DNA of 64,000 nucleotides from Turicibacter faecis. Its GTDB lineage: Bacteria; Bacillota_I; Bacilli_A; MOL361; Turicibacteraceae. Position numbers and translations under genes: made by a program. Within the stretch, counting starts at the first letter, position 1. The number at the start of each line of letters is the position of its first letter. The notes under the pieces are model-generated. The model ran no database searches. It saw only the letters and a program-made list of their open reading frames with translations, and had not been told where the DNA came from. The stretch is taken from the NCBI RefSeq assembly GCF_037076425.1, contig NZ_AP028127.1, positions 836,001 through 900,000 on the forward strand, written 5' to 3'. Shown in pieces: positions 35,890 through 43,561 of the stretch.

Positions 35890-36435
35890 ATGATTATCGT
35901 TTTTACAACAGTGACCCTTTATATGATTGGGATGCATCTTAAAATGAATCAATCACTAAAACATCGCGTGACCCCAGAGATCAATTGCCTTTTAATTTTA
36001 GGATCTTGTTTAAAGGACCAGCATGTCTCGCCTACATTACGTGCCCGTCTTGAATTAGGGGCAACGTTATTAAGAGAAAATCCACACCTTCATGTCATTG
36101 TGACGGGAGGAAAGGGAACCGCACAGCTTCCTGCAGAGGCACAGGTGATGAAGCGGGTACTGATCGAAGATTATGGAATTGAAGAAAATCGTATTCTTGT
36201 TGAAGACCGCTCGACGAATACGTTTGAAAATTTATTTTTTTCTCAATCACTATTTGGAAAACATCAGGTAGCAATTGTAACGAATGAGTTTCATAGTGTG
36301 CGTACTTCATTACTTGCCCGCCGATTAGGTATTTCTCATATCATCATCGGCGTAGCGACCCCTGCTAATAAACGGCTAAAATGGGAGTTGCGTGAGCACT
36401 TGGCGCTACTTAAATCATGGGTGGTGGATCGTTAG
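35890..36435 (+). CDS. YdcF/SanA-like DUF218 protein
   Basis: The 181-residue protein has one N-terminal hydrophobic segment (about 2-17) and a DUF218 domain: LLILGSCLKDQHVSPTLRARLELGATLL, VIVTGGKGTAQLPAEAQVMKRVL, ILVEDRSTNTFENLFFS, IVTNEFHSVRTSLLARRLG. The family is envelope-linked (SanA, ElyC) with a Rossmann-like fold and no agreed reaction. GAGGAGGGG precedes the ATG. It is probably membrane-anchored with the domain outside. Confidence 0.87.
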   Translation: MIIVFTTVTLYMIGMHLKMNQSLKHRVTPEINCLLILGSCLKDQHVSPTLRARLELGATLLRENPHLHVIVTGGKGTAQLPAEAQVMKRVLIEDYGIEENRILVEDRSTNTFENLFFSQSLFGKHQVAIVTNEFHSVRTSLLARRLGISHIIIGVATPANKRLKWELREHLALLKSWVVDR

Positions 36436-36508
36436 TTGGCATTCGTTTCTTGCGTTTTCTGATCATTCGCCTTATAATCTTTACAGGACGCAAAAATGAG
36501 GTGACGCA

Positions 36509-36862
36509 ATGGAAACATGTAGCATAGAAGCTATTCATGATGAAGTCGTTTTATCGGTGAAGGAAAAAATGCCAAGAGACGAGGAGTTATTAAAACTGGC
36601 AGATTTATATAAAGCGATGGGAGACTTAACACGGATTCGCATTTTGGCTGCTCTTGTTCAGTCGGAAATGTGTGTGTGCGATTTAGCATCGTTGCTTGAG
36701 ATGACACAGTCAGCTATATCGCATCAATTACGTGTGTTGCGTCAAGCCCATCTTGTTAATTATCGTAAGGTTGGCAAAGTGGTTTACTATTCACTGGATG
36801 ACGAACATATTAAAATGTTATATGAGCAAGGATTAGTCCATGTGTTGCATCAACATCAATAG
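36509..36862 (+). CDS. ArsR/SmtB-family metal-sensing repressor (CadC-like)
   Basis: The 117-residue winged-helix protein carries residues for two metal sites. The alpha-5 zinc site is Asp98, His100, His111 and His114, with the same spacing as SmtB (2, 11, 3). The alpha-3N site of CadC is matched by Cys4 and by Cys55 and Cys57 in EMCVCDLASLL. The recognition helix is TQSAISHQLRVLRQAHLV. Such proteins repress metal-efflux genes and let go on binding Zn, Cd or Pb. No transporter gene lies alongside. An exact tandem duplication starts inside the gene at codon 95. GAGGTGACGCA precedes the ATG. Confidence 0.92.
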   Translation: METCSIEAIHDEVVLSVKEKMPRDEELLKLADLYKAMGDLTRIRILAALVQSEMCVCDLASLLEMTQSAISHQLRVLRQAHLVNYRKVGKVVYYSLDDEHIKMLYEQGLVHVLHQHQ

Positions 36863-37024
36863 CTTTGTTTTTGAGGAGGATCGGATAGGTTATATCGGAT
36901 GCTCCTTTCACTGGATGACGAACATATTAAAATGTTATATGAGCAAGGATTAGTCCATGTGTTGCATCAACATCAATAGCTTTGTTTTTGAGGAGGATCG
37001 GATAGGTTATATCGGATGCTCCTT
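36791..37024 (+). repeat. Exact 117-bp tandem duplication
   Basis: Bases 36791-36907 recur without change at 36908-37024. Each unit holds codons 95-117 plus the stop of the CadC-like gene and 45 bases including its hairpin terminator. The second unit therefore has an orphan gene tail and a second terminator. Confidence 0.95.
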
Positions 37025-37317
37025 TTTATGTGACGTCTTGTCGAGGTGAATAGAAGACGTCGTGGACTCCTTTTAATAGGGAATCGAATGGAGAATAATT
37101 GTGGTGTTAGTGCATGACGGGCTGTCTGAGATGAGGGTGTTTTTAGTCTAAGAAAAGAGCGTTGTGTAGAAGGTGTTTTCTCTTAAGTGAAGGCGAATCT
37201 CACTCTTTTTCCCAAGGCAGAGGGCAGTTTTAAAATCGTTGAGAGCGCCCATACGATTCGATGCTTGCCGGCATATATAATAAGAGGGCAGGAAGTGTTG
37301 AATAAAGGAGTGATAGT
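36863..37317. other. Non-coding stretch with a duplicated gene tail
   Basis: It holds the second unit of the tandem duplication and two copies of a terminator-like hairpin (AGGAG ... CTCCT then TTT, about 36873-36908 and 36990-37027). Beyond 37030 no gene or known RNA was found. Confidence 0.6.
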
Positions 37318-38109
37318 ATGCCTTATATTGTTGTAGATGCTGGTCATGGTGGATGGGATAATGGTGCTCATTACAATGGACATCGTGAAAAGGATATTAC
37401 GTTGCGTGTAGCGACAAAAGTAACCAAACGATTGAGAGAAATTGGATTTACTGTGACGCAATTAAGAACGGATGATACGTATGTTGGAAATGCTTCAGCA
37501 CGTGGTCGTCAAATTGCAGAGTTACAACCTAATTTAGCTATTAGTATTCACGTCAATAGCTCAGGTGGAGAGGGAAAATTACGTGGAGCCGAAATTTATG
37601 TGCCGCTGGCAGAGGATAGCGCACGTTTTGAGTATTATTTACAAGAAGAGTTGAGTCATCTTAATGCGTTTCGAGAAATTTATTCACGCGCTTACACCGG
37701 AGAGTTTTACGATCGTCATATTAATCCGCAAACGTTAAGATTTACCCAAACGTATAGTTATACGGATTATTATGGAATTATTCGTGAGGCTTGGCGTGGA
37801 GGTGTTTCTTGTGATATTATCGAGATGTTTTATTTAGATAATGAGGGAGACCTTTATACCTTTTTAAATCAAGAGGATGCTTATGTTGAAGCGATTGTCG
37901 TGGCGTTAAGTAAAGCGTTTAATATGAATTATGAACGCGAAGCTCGACATGAAGTGGTTGACCGTCCAGAACCATTAAAAACGGAAACGTATTATCGCGT
38001 TGTTTGTGGATCATATTCTGATTTAAACGAGGCGAAAAAAGTACAGCAAGCACTTGCTCGTGCTAATTATCCAGGGGTTTGGATTCAACCCGTCGAAACG
38101 AAACGATAA
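37318..38109 (+). CDS. N-acetylmuramoyl-L-alanine amidase with SPOR-like C-terminus
   Basis: The 263-residue protein has an Amidase_3 domain at residues 1-200: VVDAGHGGWDNGA (zinc His), HREKDITL (zinc Glu), SIHVNSSGGEGKLRGAEIYV (zinc His) and the catalytic Glu in CDIIEMFYLDN. Residues 225-258 (YYRVVCGSYSDLNEAKKVQQALARANYPGVWIQ) look like a SPOR domain that binds denuded glycan. There is no signal peptide, unusual for a secreted wall hydrolase; such forms occur in phage lysins and mother-cell enzymes. AAAGGAGTGAT lies upstream. Confidence 0.88.
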   Translation: MPYIVVDAGHGGWDNGAHYNGHREKDITLRVATKVTKRLREIGFTVTQLRTDDTYVGNASARGRQIAELQPNLAISIHVNSSGGEGKLRGAEIYVPLAEDSARFEYYLQEELSHLNAFREIYSRAYTGEFYDRHINPQTLRFTQTYSYTDYYGIIREAWRGGVSCDIIEMFYLDNEGDLYTFLNQEDAYVEAIVVALSKAFNMNYEREARHEVVDRPEPLKTETYYRVVCGSYSDLNEAKKVQQALARANYPGVWIQPVETKR

Positions 38110-38138
38110 AAAAAGCTCCCAACGGGGCTTTTTTTTTA
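38108..38138 (+). terminator. Amidase terminator
   Basis: AAAAAAAGCTCC-type arm pairs with GGGGCTTTTTTT across AAC, followed by a long T-run. Confidence 0.82.
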
Positions 38139-38597
38139 TACGGAAAAAGGAAAGTAGCGATTGTTGGCGTATTGATAAGGGGGGGAGTATTTAAGATTCT
38201 GAATATGTTATAATAATGGAGGTTTAATGAGCGACCTGATCATTGAAAAGAGAAGGAATGCAAAGTGTGAGGTTAGTTGGTAATTGGTTTGTTGATAACG
38301 TCTTTTTTAATGGGAGAGGTTCGATAATACGGTGTAAACGGGAAGATTAAATCGATGGATGGGGATTGAGCGTAGGCTGTCATCTATAAGATGAAAAGGT
38401 TAGCTATTGCTTCTTACAGGAGAAGGGCTCTGACGTCCATGGCTTCGTGTTCTAAGGTTAGGAGGACGTTTATTTCAGGGTCCGTGAAATCGAGGGGTTG
38501 TAAAATCAATCATGTGATAGACGGCGAAAGTTTTGAAGGCGTTCGACAAGATGAGAATAAAAAGAGAGTTTTAATGATTAACCGAGGTGGTGATGAT
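38139..38597. other. Long leader region of the YgjP-like gene
   Basis: No known RNA family was recognised. A TATAAT lies at 38209-38214. An 18-codon frame with GGAGG four bases ahead runs 38227-38283, but the SD would fall at the predicted transcript start, so it is doubtful. The frame of the downstream gene is open back to 38391, but codons before 38598 look unconserved. Confidence 0.4.
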
Positions 38598-39281
38598 GTG
38601 TTAGAAGAACGTTTAGTTGTTTTGGGACTAGAAGTTAAGGTTGTACGTAAGAGAATAAAAAATATGTATTTACGGGTCCGTCGTACAGGGGAGGTAGAGG
38701 TTTCGGCTGCACCACGTGTTGAACGAAAGATGATTGAATCGTTTATTGTTTCGAAGTGGTCATGGGTTCAGGCGAAACGAAACCAAGCGTTATTATCTCT
38801 TGAAAAACAGTTGCAGGCGGATGAAATTTTTTATTTTGGACAGCGTGTGACGATCAAACGGCACCCGGCAAAAAAAATATCAGTTGAACGAGGGGAAGAG
38901 ACGTTGCATTTTTTTGGTCCCTCAACGTATGACGATGAACGCGTTGTTTTATGGATTAAAAACTGGATGTTTTGCGAGTTGCAGCAAAAAATTGAACAGT
39001 TAGTGAATGCGTATTGGCCATATTTTCATGGGAAAGGTTGTGCTCCTGTGGAGATTAAGTACCGCCAGATGACTGCGACATGGGGAGTGTGTCGTCCGCA
39101 ACGCGGGACGATTACCTTTAATAAGAATTTAATTCATCAGCCTGATGCGTTTATTGAATATGTTGTCGTGCACGAGTTGAGTCATTTGGTTGAGGCTAAT
39201 CATAGTGCTCGATTTTATCAAGTGGTCGAATTGTTACTCCCGGAGTGGAAAATGTATGATAAACAAAAAATTTCATTTTAG
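38598..39281 (+). CDS. YgjP-like zinc metallopeptidase domain protein (DUF45)
   Basis: The 227-residue protein ends with the DUF45 zinc motif VVHELSHLVEANHSARFYQVVELLLPEW (HExxH plus a third His), preceded by MTATWGVCRPQRGTITFNKNLIHQPD. The N-terminal part (VVRKRIKNMYLRVRRTGEVEVSAAPR) is also typical of YgjP/SprT-like proteins. The physiological role is not settled. The GTG at 38598 is preferred because GAGGTGG lies seven bases upstream; an ATG at 38574 precedes that site. Confidence 0.85.
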   Translation: MLEERLVVLGLEVKVVRKRIKNMYLRVRRTGEVEVSAAPRVERKMIESFIVSKWSWVQAKRNQALLSLEKQLQADEIFYFGQRVTIKRHPAKKISVERGEETLHFFGPSTYDDERVVLWIKNWMFCELQQKIEQLVNAYWPYFHGKGCAPVEIKYRQMTATWGVCRPQRGTITFNKNLIHQPDAFIEYVVVHELSHLVEANHSARFYQVVELLLPEWKMYDKQKISF

Positions 39282-39357
39282 GGGTTCCCTTTTTTAGAGG
39301 TGGGAATATAATGAAGTATAGACAAAGAGGTCTTAGTTAATAAAAACTAGATGTGAA

Positions 39358-39393
39358 CAAAGGCGTTCTTCAATAAATGAGGAACGCCTTTTA
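39358..39393. terminator. Terminator between the YgjP-like gene and amt
   Basis: AAAGGCGTTC pairs with GAACGCCTTT across about 15 bases. It is 75 bases past the YgjP-like gene and 95 bases before amt. A TATAAT at 39307-39312 lies upstream of the hairpin, so a short terminated transcript is possible. Confidence 0.75.
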
Positions 39394-39487
39394 AATTTTC
39401 TTTTGGGCCCAAAGACAATTGCGCATCGTCCAAATTTAGACTAAGGAAATTTCCACTGACTGTGTGGGATTTTAGGAGGGACAGATT

Positions 39488-40732
39488 ATGACAATTGATC
39501 TTAATGTAATTATTGATACCCTATGGGTAGTCATTGCTTCAGTGTTAGTGTTTTCGATGCAAGCGGGATTCGCGCTTGTCGAGAGTGGGTTTACGCGTTC
39601 TAAAAACGCGGCGAATATTATGATGAAAAATTTCTGCGATTATTCGATTGGTGCACTCGTTTTCTTTGTACTTGGTTTTTCGTTAATGTTTAATGGTTCG
39701 AACTTCGGATGGGTTGGGACGCCTGATTGGTGTATTTCCGGTGATTATAGTTTTCTCGGATTAATTATTCCATTTCTTGCCTATGTTTTCTTTCAAACCG
39801 TTTTTTGCTCGACATCGGTGACGATTGTTTCAGGGGCAGTTGCAGAACGAATGAAATTTTCAACCTATTTAATTTTTAGTGCGATTATGACAGCCCTTAT
39901 TTATCCAATTAGTGGTCACTGGGTTTGGGGTGGCGGATGGCTTTCTCAATTAGGATTCCATGATTTTGCAGGTTCTGCTGTTGTTCATTCCCTAGGTGGA
40001 TTTGCTGCTTTAGCAGGTGTCTTACTTCTTGGTGCACGCCGAGGAAAATTTAATGCGGATGGTTCAGCAAATACGATTCACGGTCATGGATTAACGCTTG
40101 CTGCAATGGGGGGGTTCGTGTTATGGATTGGTTGGTTTGGTTTTAATGCAGGATCAACATTAACTGCAAGTGATCCAGAGGCAATTGCTCATGTTATGGT
40201 AACAACAAACTTAGCACCATCAGCCGCGACCGTCACCGCACTTATTGTTTCCTGGTTAAAAGGTAAACCTAGTGTAGATGCAGCCATGAACGGAGCATTA
40301 GCGGGATTAGTCGGAATTACCGCAGGATGCGACCTTGTTTCACCTTTCGGTGCTATTGCGATTGGGGTTCTTTCAGCTCTTGTGATGATGGCAGGTAATT
40401 ATTTATTAGAATCTAAATTTAAAGTTGATGATGCGGTGGGTGCAATTCCTGTTCATGGATTCTGTGGAGTTCTTGGAACCATTTTAACAGGTGTATTTGC
40501 AACGACAGGTGGTTTGTTATACGGTGGCGGTTTCCACTTCTTAGGTGTTCAAGTGCTTGGGGCAGTGGTTATTGCGATTTGGGGCTTTGTTGCTTCCTAT
40601 ATCGCCTTTGTCATCTTAAAACGTACCATCGGACTTCGCGTCACTGAAGAGGAAGAAATGAAAGGTCTTGATTTATCTGAACATGGTGTAAGTGCATATC
40701 CTGGATTTAAATCAGATGAGTCAGACTTATAA
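39488..40732 (+). CDS. amt: Ammonium transporter
   Basis: The 414-residue membrane protein has about 11 helices of the Amt/MEP/Rh family: VVIASVLVFSMQAGFALVESGFTRSKNAANIMMKNF near the start, FFQTVFCSTSVTIVSGAVAERMKFSTY near 105-130 and the signature DFAGSAVVHSLGGFAALAGVLLLGAR near 160. The pore histidines are in HSLGG and VDDAVGAIPVHGFCGVLG (His near 327). No GlnK/PII gene follows, although Amt and PII are usually paired. AGGAGGGACAG precedes the ATG. Confidence 0.95.
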   Translation: MTIDLNVIIDTLWVVIASVLVFSMQAGFALVESGFTRSKNAANIMMKNFCDYSIGALVFFVLGFSLMFNGSNFGWVGTPDWCISGDYSFLGLIIPFLAYVFFQTVFCSTSVTIVSGAVAERMKFSTYLIFSAIMTALIYPISGHWVWGGGWLSQLGFHDFAGSAVVHSLGGFAALAGVLLLGARRGKFNADGSANTIHGHGLTLAAMGGFVLWIGWFGFNAGSTLTASDPEAIAHVMVTTNLAPSAATVTALIVSWLKGKPSVDAAMNGALAGLVGITAGCDLVSPFGAIAIGVLSALVMMAGNYLLESKFKVDDAVGAIPVHGFCGVLGTILTGVFATTGGLLYGGGFHFLGVQVLGAVVIAIWGFVASYIAFVILKRTIGLRVTEEEEMKGLDLSEHGVSAYPGFKSDESDL

Positions 40733-40752
40733 AGAAATCCGGTTAAAATAAA

Positions 40753-40791
40753 TAAAAGCCTATCGTGTGAATCATCGACGATAGGCTTTTT
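40753..40791. terminator. amt terminator
   Basis: AAAAGCCTATCG pairs with CGATAGGCTTTT across about 13 bases. Confidence 0.88.
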
Positions 40792-40849
40792 GATAAGGAA
40801 AGGCTTGTAGAGAAATGCTTGATTAAAAGGTTTTGTCTACAAGTTTTTA

Positions 40850-41158
40850 TTAATGGAATAGAAGGGTCATAAGGTCCATGAGGATACTAATATAAACAAC
40901 GATGGTGAGGAGGAGGTAGAGCAATCTAATCACAAGATACACGGTATGAAGAAGTGGATGGTGGTCCCACAGGACAGTTAACTTTTGATTAAGTTGATCG
41001 ATGCCTTGTTTTTTTAGGCTTTTTATACGAGCAAGGATCCCTTCGCCCCAGGAAAAATTTTCAATTAGTATTCGAAGGAACTCAGATATAAGCAAGATAG
41101 TCAATTTAAAACAACAAAAAAGATAAAAGATTCGGAACAATATCGAAAAAAAATTCAT
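40850..41158 (-). CDS. Small membrane protein, unknown
   Basis: The 102-residue protein has a hydrophobic segment at about 4-28, a polar middle (WGEGILARIKSLKKQGIDQLNQKLTVLWDHHP) and a second membrane segment at about 72-100. No family was recognised. The ATG at 41158 is used since GAGGTG lies six bases upstream and would be split by the earlier GTG. It is transcribed towards amt. Confidence 0.6.
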   Translation of the reverse strand: MNFFSILFRIFYLFCCFKLTILLISEFLRILIENFSWGEGILARIKSLKKQGIDQLNQKLTVLWDHHPLLHTVYLVIRLLYLLLTIVVYISILMDLMTLLFH

Positions 41159-41399
41159 TTTTTTCACCTCGTTTTTATTTTAACGAGGGAGGGGAGAAAA
41201 AACAATAGCGGTGCACAAAATTTTTCAACTCCCTGTTCTTTCCAAGTGAAATAAGGGAATCTGTTTCATTAGAAAATGCTCGCTTTGGATTGATGATAAG
41301 TGATAAGTGTGAGAAGTGAACAGGAGAGAGAGTTTTTGGGTGAAAGTTAAGGAATTTGGTGTTTTTTGAAAGAAGATGTATGTTTTGCAACAGAGGTAG

Positions 41400-41436
41400 A
41401 AAAATAAGGGTAGCCAGTTGGCTACTCTTATTTTTG
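41400..41436. terminator. Hairpin just upstream of the peptide-binding gene
   Basis: AAAATAAGGGTAGCC pairs with GGCTACTCTTATTTT with one mismatch across AGTT. It sits inside the longer open frame of the next gene, which argues for the later start at 41455. Confidence 0.8.
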
Positions 41437-41454
41437 ATAGAAACAGGTGATGAG

Positions 41455-43458
41455 ATGAGACGAATGCGGATGTTTTTTTTAATAGGACTGAGTTTTTGTA
41501 TGTTAGTGGCTGCGATTCCTGTAAAGGCGAAGGAAGACATTTCAACGGATGATTATATTGGGTTTTATGGGATGGATCCGGAGACATTTGATTATCTTTA
41601 TACGTACAAGACCGTTGATTCAGCGCACTTTGCCAATTTTATTGACGGCTTGCTTGAACATGATGAGTATGGAAATTTAGTAGGCGCGATGGCAACGAGT
41701 TGGGAAAGTAATGAAGATAAAACCGTTTGGCGATTTAAGTTAAGAGAGGGGGTGCATTGGTATACGGATGAAGGAGTGGATTATGGTGAAGTGATAGCTG
41801 ATGATTTTGTTACTGGGCTTTGGCATGCCGCTGATTTTCAATCCCAAACCCTTTATTTGGTGCAACCTTTAATCAAAAATTTAGACGCTTATGTCAAAGG
41901 GGAAGTTCCGTTTAGTGAGGTGGGGGTTCGGGCGATTGATGACTATACGCTTGAATATGAGTTGACTCAACCGACGCCGTATTTTCCAACGATGACGACG
42001 TATTCGATTTTGCTTCCTGTTAACCGTAGCTTTTTAGAGTCGAAGGGAACCGGTTGCCGTCTTGGGAACCCCGATTATTCAACCTGTCAATTTGGTGCCG
42101 TTAAACCGGAATCCATTTTATACAATGGGGCTTATTTCTTAAAAAATTTTACGTCGAAGTCGACGATTGAATATGTAGCCAATCCAAATTATTGGGATAA
42201 AGAAAAGGTGCACGTGAAAAAAGTAAAGCTCATTTATTGCCAACAGGCGGACCCGACGACGCTCTTTTTAGCTTTTGATCGTAAGGAGATTGTGTCCGCT
42301 CCATTAGATGTGAATAATCCCCCTCTTGTGAAACGTGCGAAAGAAAAATATGGGGATTCTATCTTTGTGACGGATACAAACGGTGCGGTAGCGTTTGCGA
42401 CCTTTGTTTTTAATCGTCAACAGTATCATTCACCGCTAGATAGTAAACAGGATGTTTCACCCAAAACAAACAAACAACGGGAGGATACAAAACAGGCCCT
42501 TTTGAATACTTCTTTTCGACGCGCGATTATGCGAGCGATTGATACGGAATCGATTAATCGTCAAATGGTTGGCGATGAATTGAAAAAGACTTCGTTAAGA
42601 AATATGCTTACTCAACCGACTTTTGTTAAAACCTCGACGGGAGAATACTATGGGACGTTAGTGAGCGATTCGCTAAAAGGGTTAGATGCTAAGCTTTACT
42701 CTAAACAACTGAGTCTTGAGGATGGACAAATGGCCTTTTTTAATCCGGAACTTGCAAAAGAGCAGTTGGCGATTGCTAAAGAGGAGTTAAGTCGTGAGGG
42801 CGTTCAATTTCCCGTTTATTTAGATGTGATTTTAAATGGAGAAAGCGAGACGAGTTTTCGAAGTGCTCAGGCTTTAAAACAAAGTATCGAGGAATCTTTA
42901 GAAGGAGAGGTTCGACTGAACCTCATTATGAGTTCTCGTGAGAATTTATTGGCGTCAAAAACGGCGGAGTTAGTGAATAGTGACTTGATCTTCTCGGCCG
43001 GGTGGTCACCTGATTACGGAGATCCGAAAAGTTATTTAGACATTTTAGACCCGGATAACGGGGATTTGTTAAAAAGTTTTGGTCTTAACCGAGCGGCTGT
43101 CCAAAGCGAGGAAGAAAAAGAGATTAAGGAACAGATAGGATTGTATATTTATAAGGAGTTAAAGGACCTTGCGAATGCCGAAGTGGCGAATATAGATAAG
43201 CGATATGAGCTTTATGCGGATGCTGAGGCGTATGCAATTGATCAAGCTTATTTTATTCCGCTTTATTCTTCAGGGGGGAGTTATGCGATTACGCGAATTA
43301 TTCCGTATACGAAATCATATAGCCCGTATGGATTGTCATCGATGAAGTTTAAACGCATGCAATTAAGTGAGGAAATTATTACGTTAAAAGAGCGCAATAA
43401 ACGGTATGAAAGATGGCAACAAGAAAAAGGTGGTCAGTTGGAGTCCACCCAAATTTAG
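41455..43458 (+). CDS. OppA-like peptide ABC transporter substrate-binding protein
   Basis: The 667-residue protein belongs to the SBP_bac_5 family: LDPETFDYLYTYKT-like start of the mature chain, LVGAMATSWESNEDKTVWRFKLREGVHWYTDEG, ADDFVTGLWHA, YNGAYFLKNFTSKSTIEYVANPNYWDKEKVHVKKV, and FRRAIMRAIDTESIN. The signal peptide (residues 1-25, ending PVKAK) has no lipobox Cys, although Gram-positive OppA proteins are normally lipoproteins; the only Cys, in LSFCML, has Phe before it. No permease or ATPase genes are adjacent. The ATG at 41455 has AGGTGAT upstream. Confidence 0.88.
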   Translation: MRRMRMFFLIGLSFCMLVAAIPVKAKEDISTDDYIGFYGMDPETFDYLYTYKTVDSAHFANFIDGLLEHDEYGNLVGAMATSWESNEDKTVWRFKLREGVHWYTDEGVDYGEVIADDFVTGLWHAADFQSQTLYLVQPLIKNLDAYVKGEVPFSEVGVRAIDDYTLEYELTQPTPYFPTMTTYSILLPVNRSFLESKGTGCRLGNPDYSTCQFGAVKPESILYNGAYFLKNFTSKSTIEYVANPNYWDKEKVHVKKVKLIYCQQADPTTLFLAFDRKEIVSAPLDVNNPPLVKRAKEKYGDSIFVTDTNGAVAFATFVFNRQQYHSPLDSKQDVSPKTNKQREDTKQALLNTSFRRAIMRAIDTESINRQMVGDELKKTSLRNMLTQPTFVKTSTGEYYGTLVSDSLKGLDAKLYSKQLSLEDGQMAFFNPELAKEQLAIAKEELSREGVQFPVYLDVILNGESETSFRSAQALKQSIEESLEGEVRLNLIMSSRENLLASKTAELVNSDLIFSAGWSPDYGDPKSYLDILDPDNGDLLKSFGLNRAAVQSEEEKEIKEQIGLYIYKELKDLANAEVANIDKRYELYADAEAYAIDQAYFIPLYSSGGSYAITRIIPYTKSYSPYGLSSMKFKRMQLSEEIITLKERNKRYERWQQEKGGQLESTQI

Positions 43459-43561
43459 CAAGTGAAAAAATACTTTTCATTCCCTACAATGTGAGATATA
43501 ATCGAATAAGATAAAATTCAATCGACACATGGAGAAGGTGTGTTTGAAGGGAGAGTCGTTA

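Noticed and set aside
38391-38597. N-terminal extension of the YgjP-like protein
   Set aside because: The extra 69 codons have an unnatural Arg/Ser-rich composition and lie before a good SD for the GTG at 38598.
41175-41587. Two overlapping minus-strand frames of about 120 codons
   Set aside because: They lie opposite the start of the peptide-binding gene and across its upstream terminator, with no SD and low-complexity Ser/Phe/Leu content.
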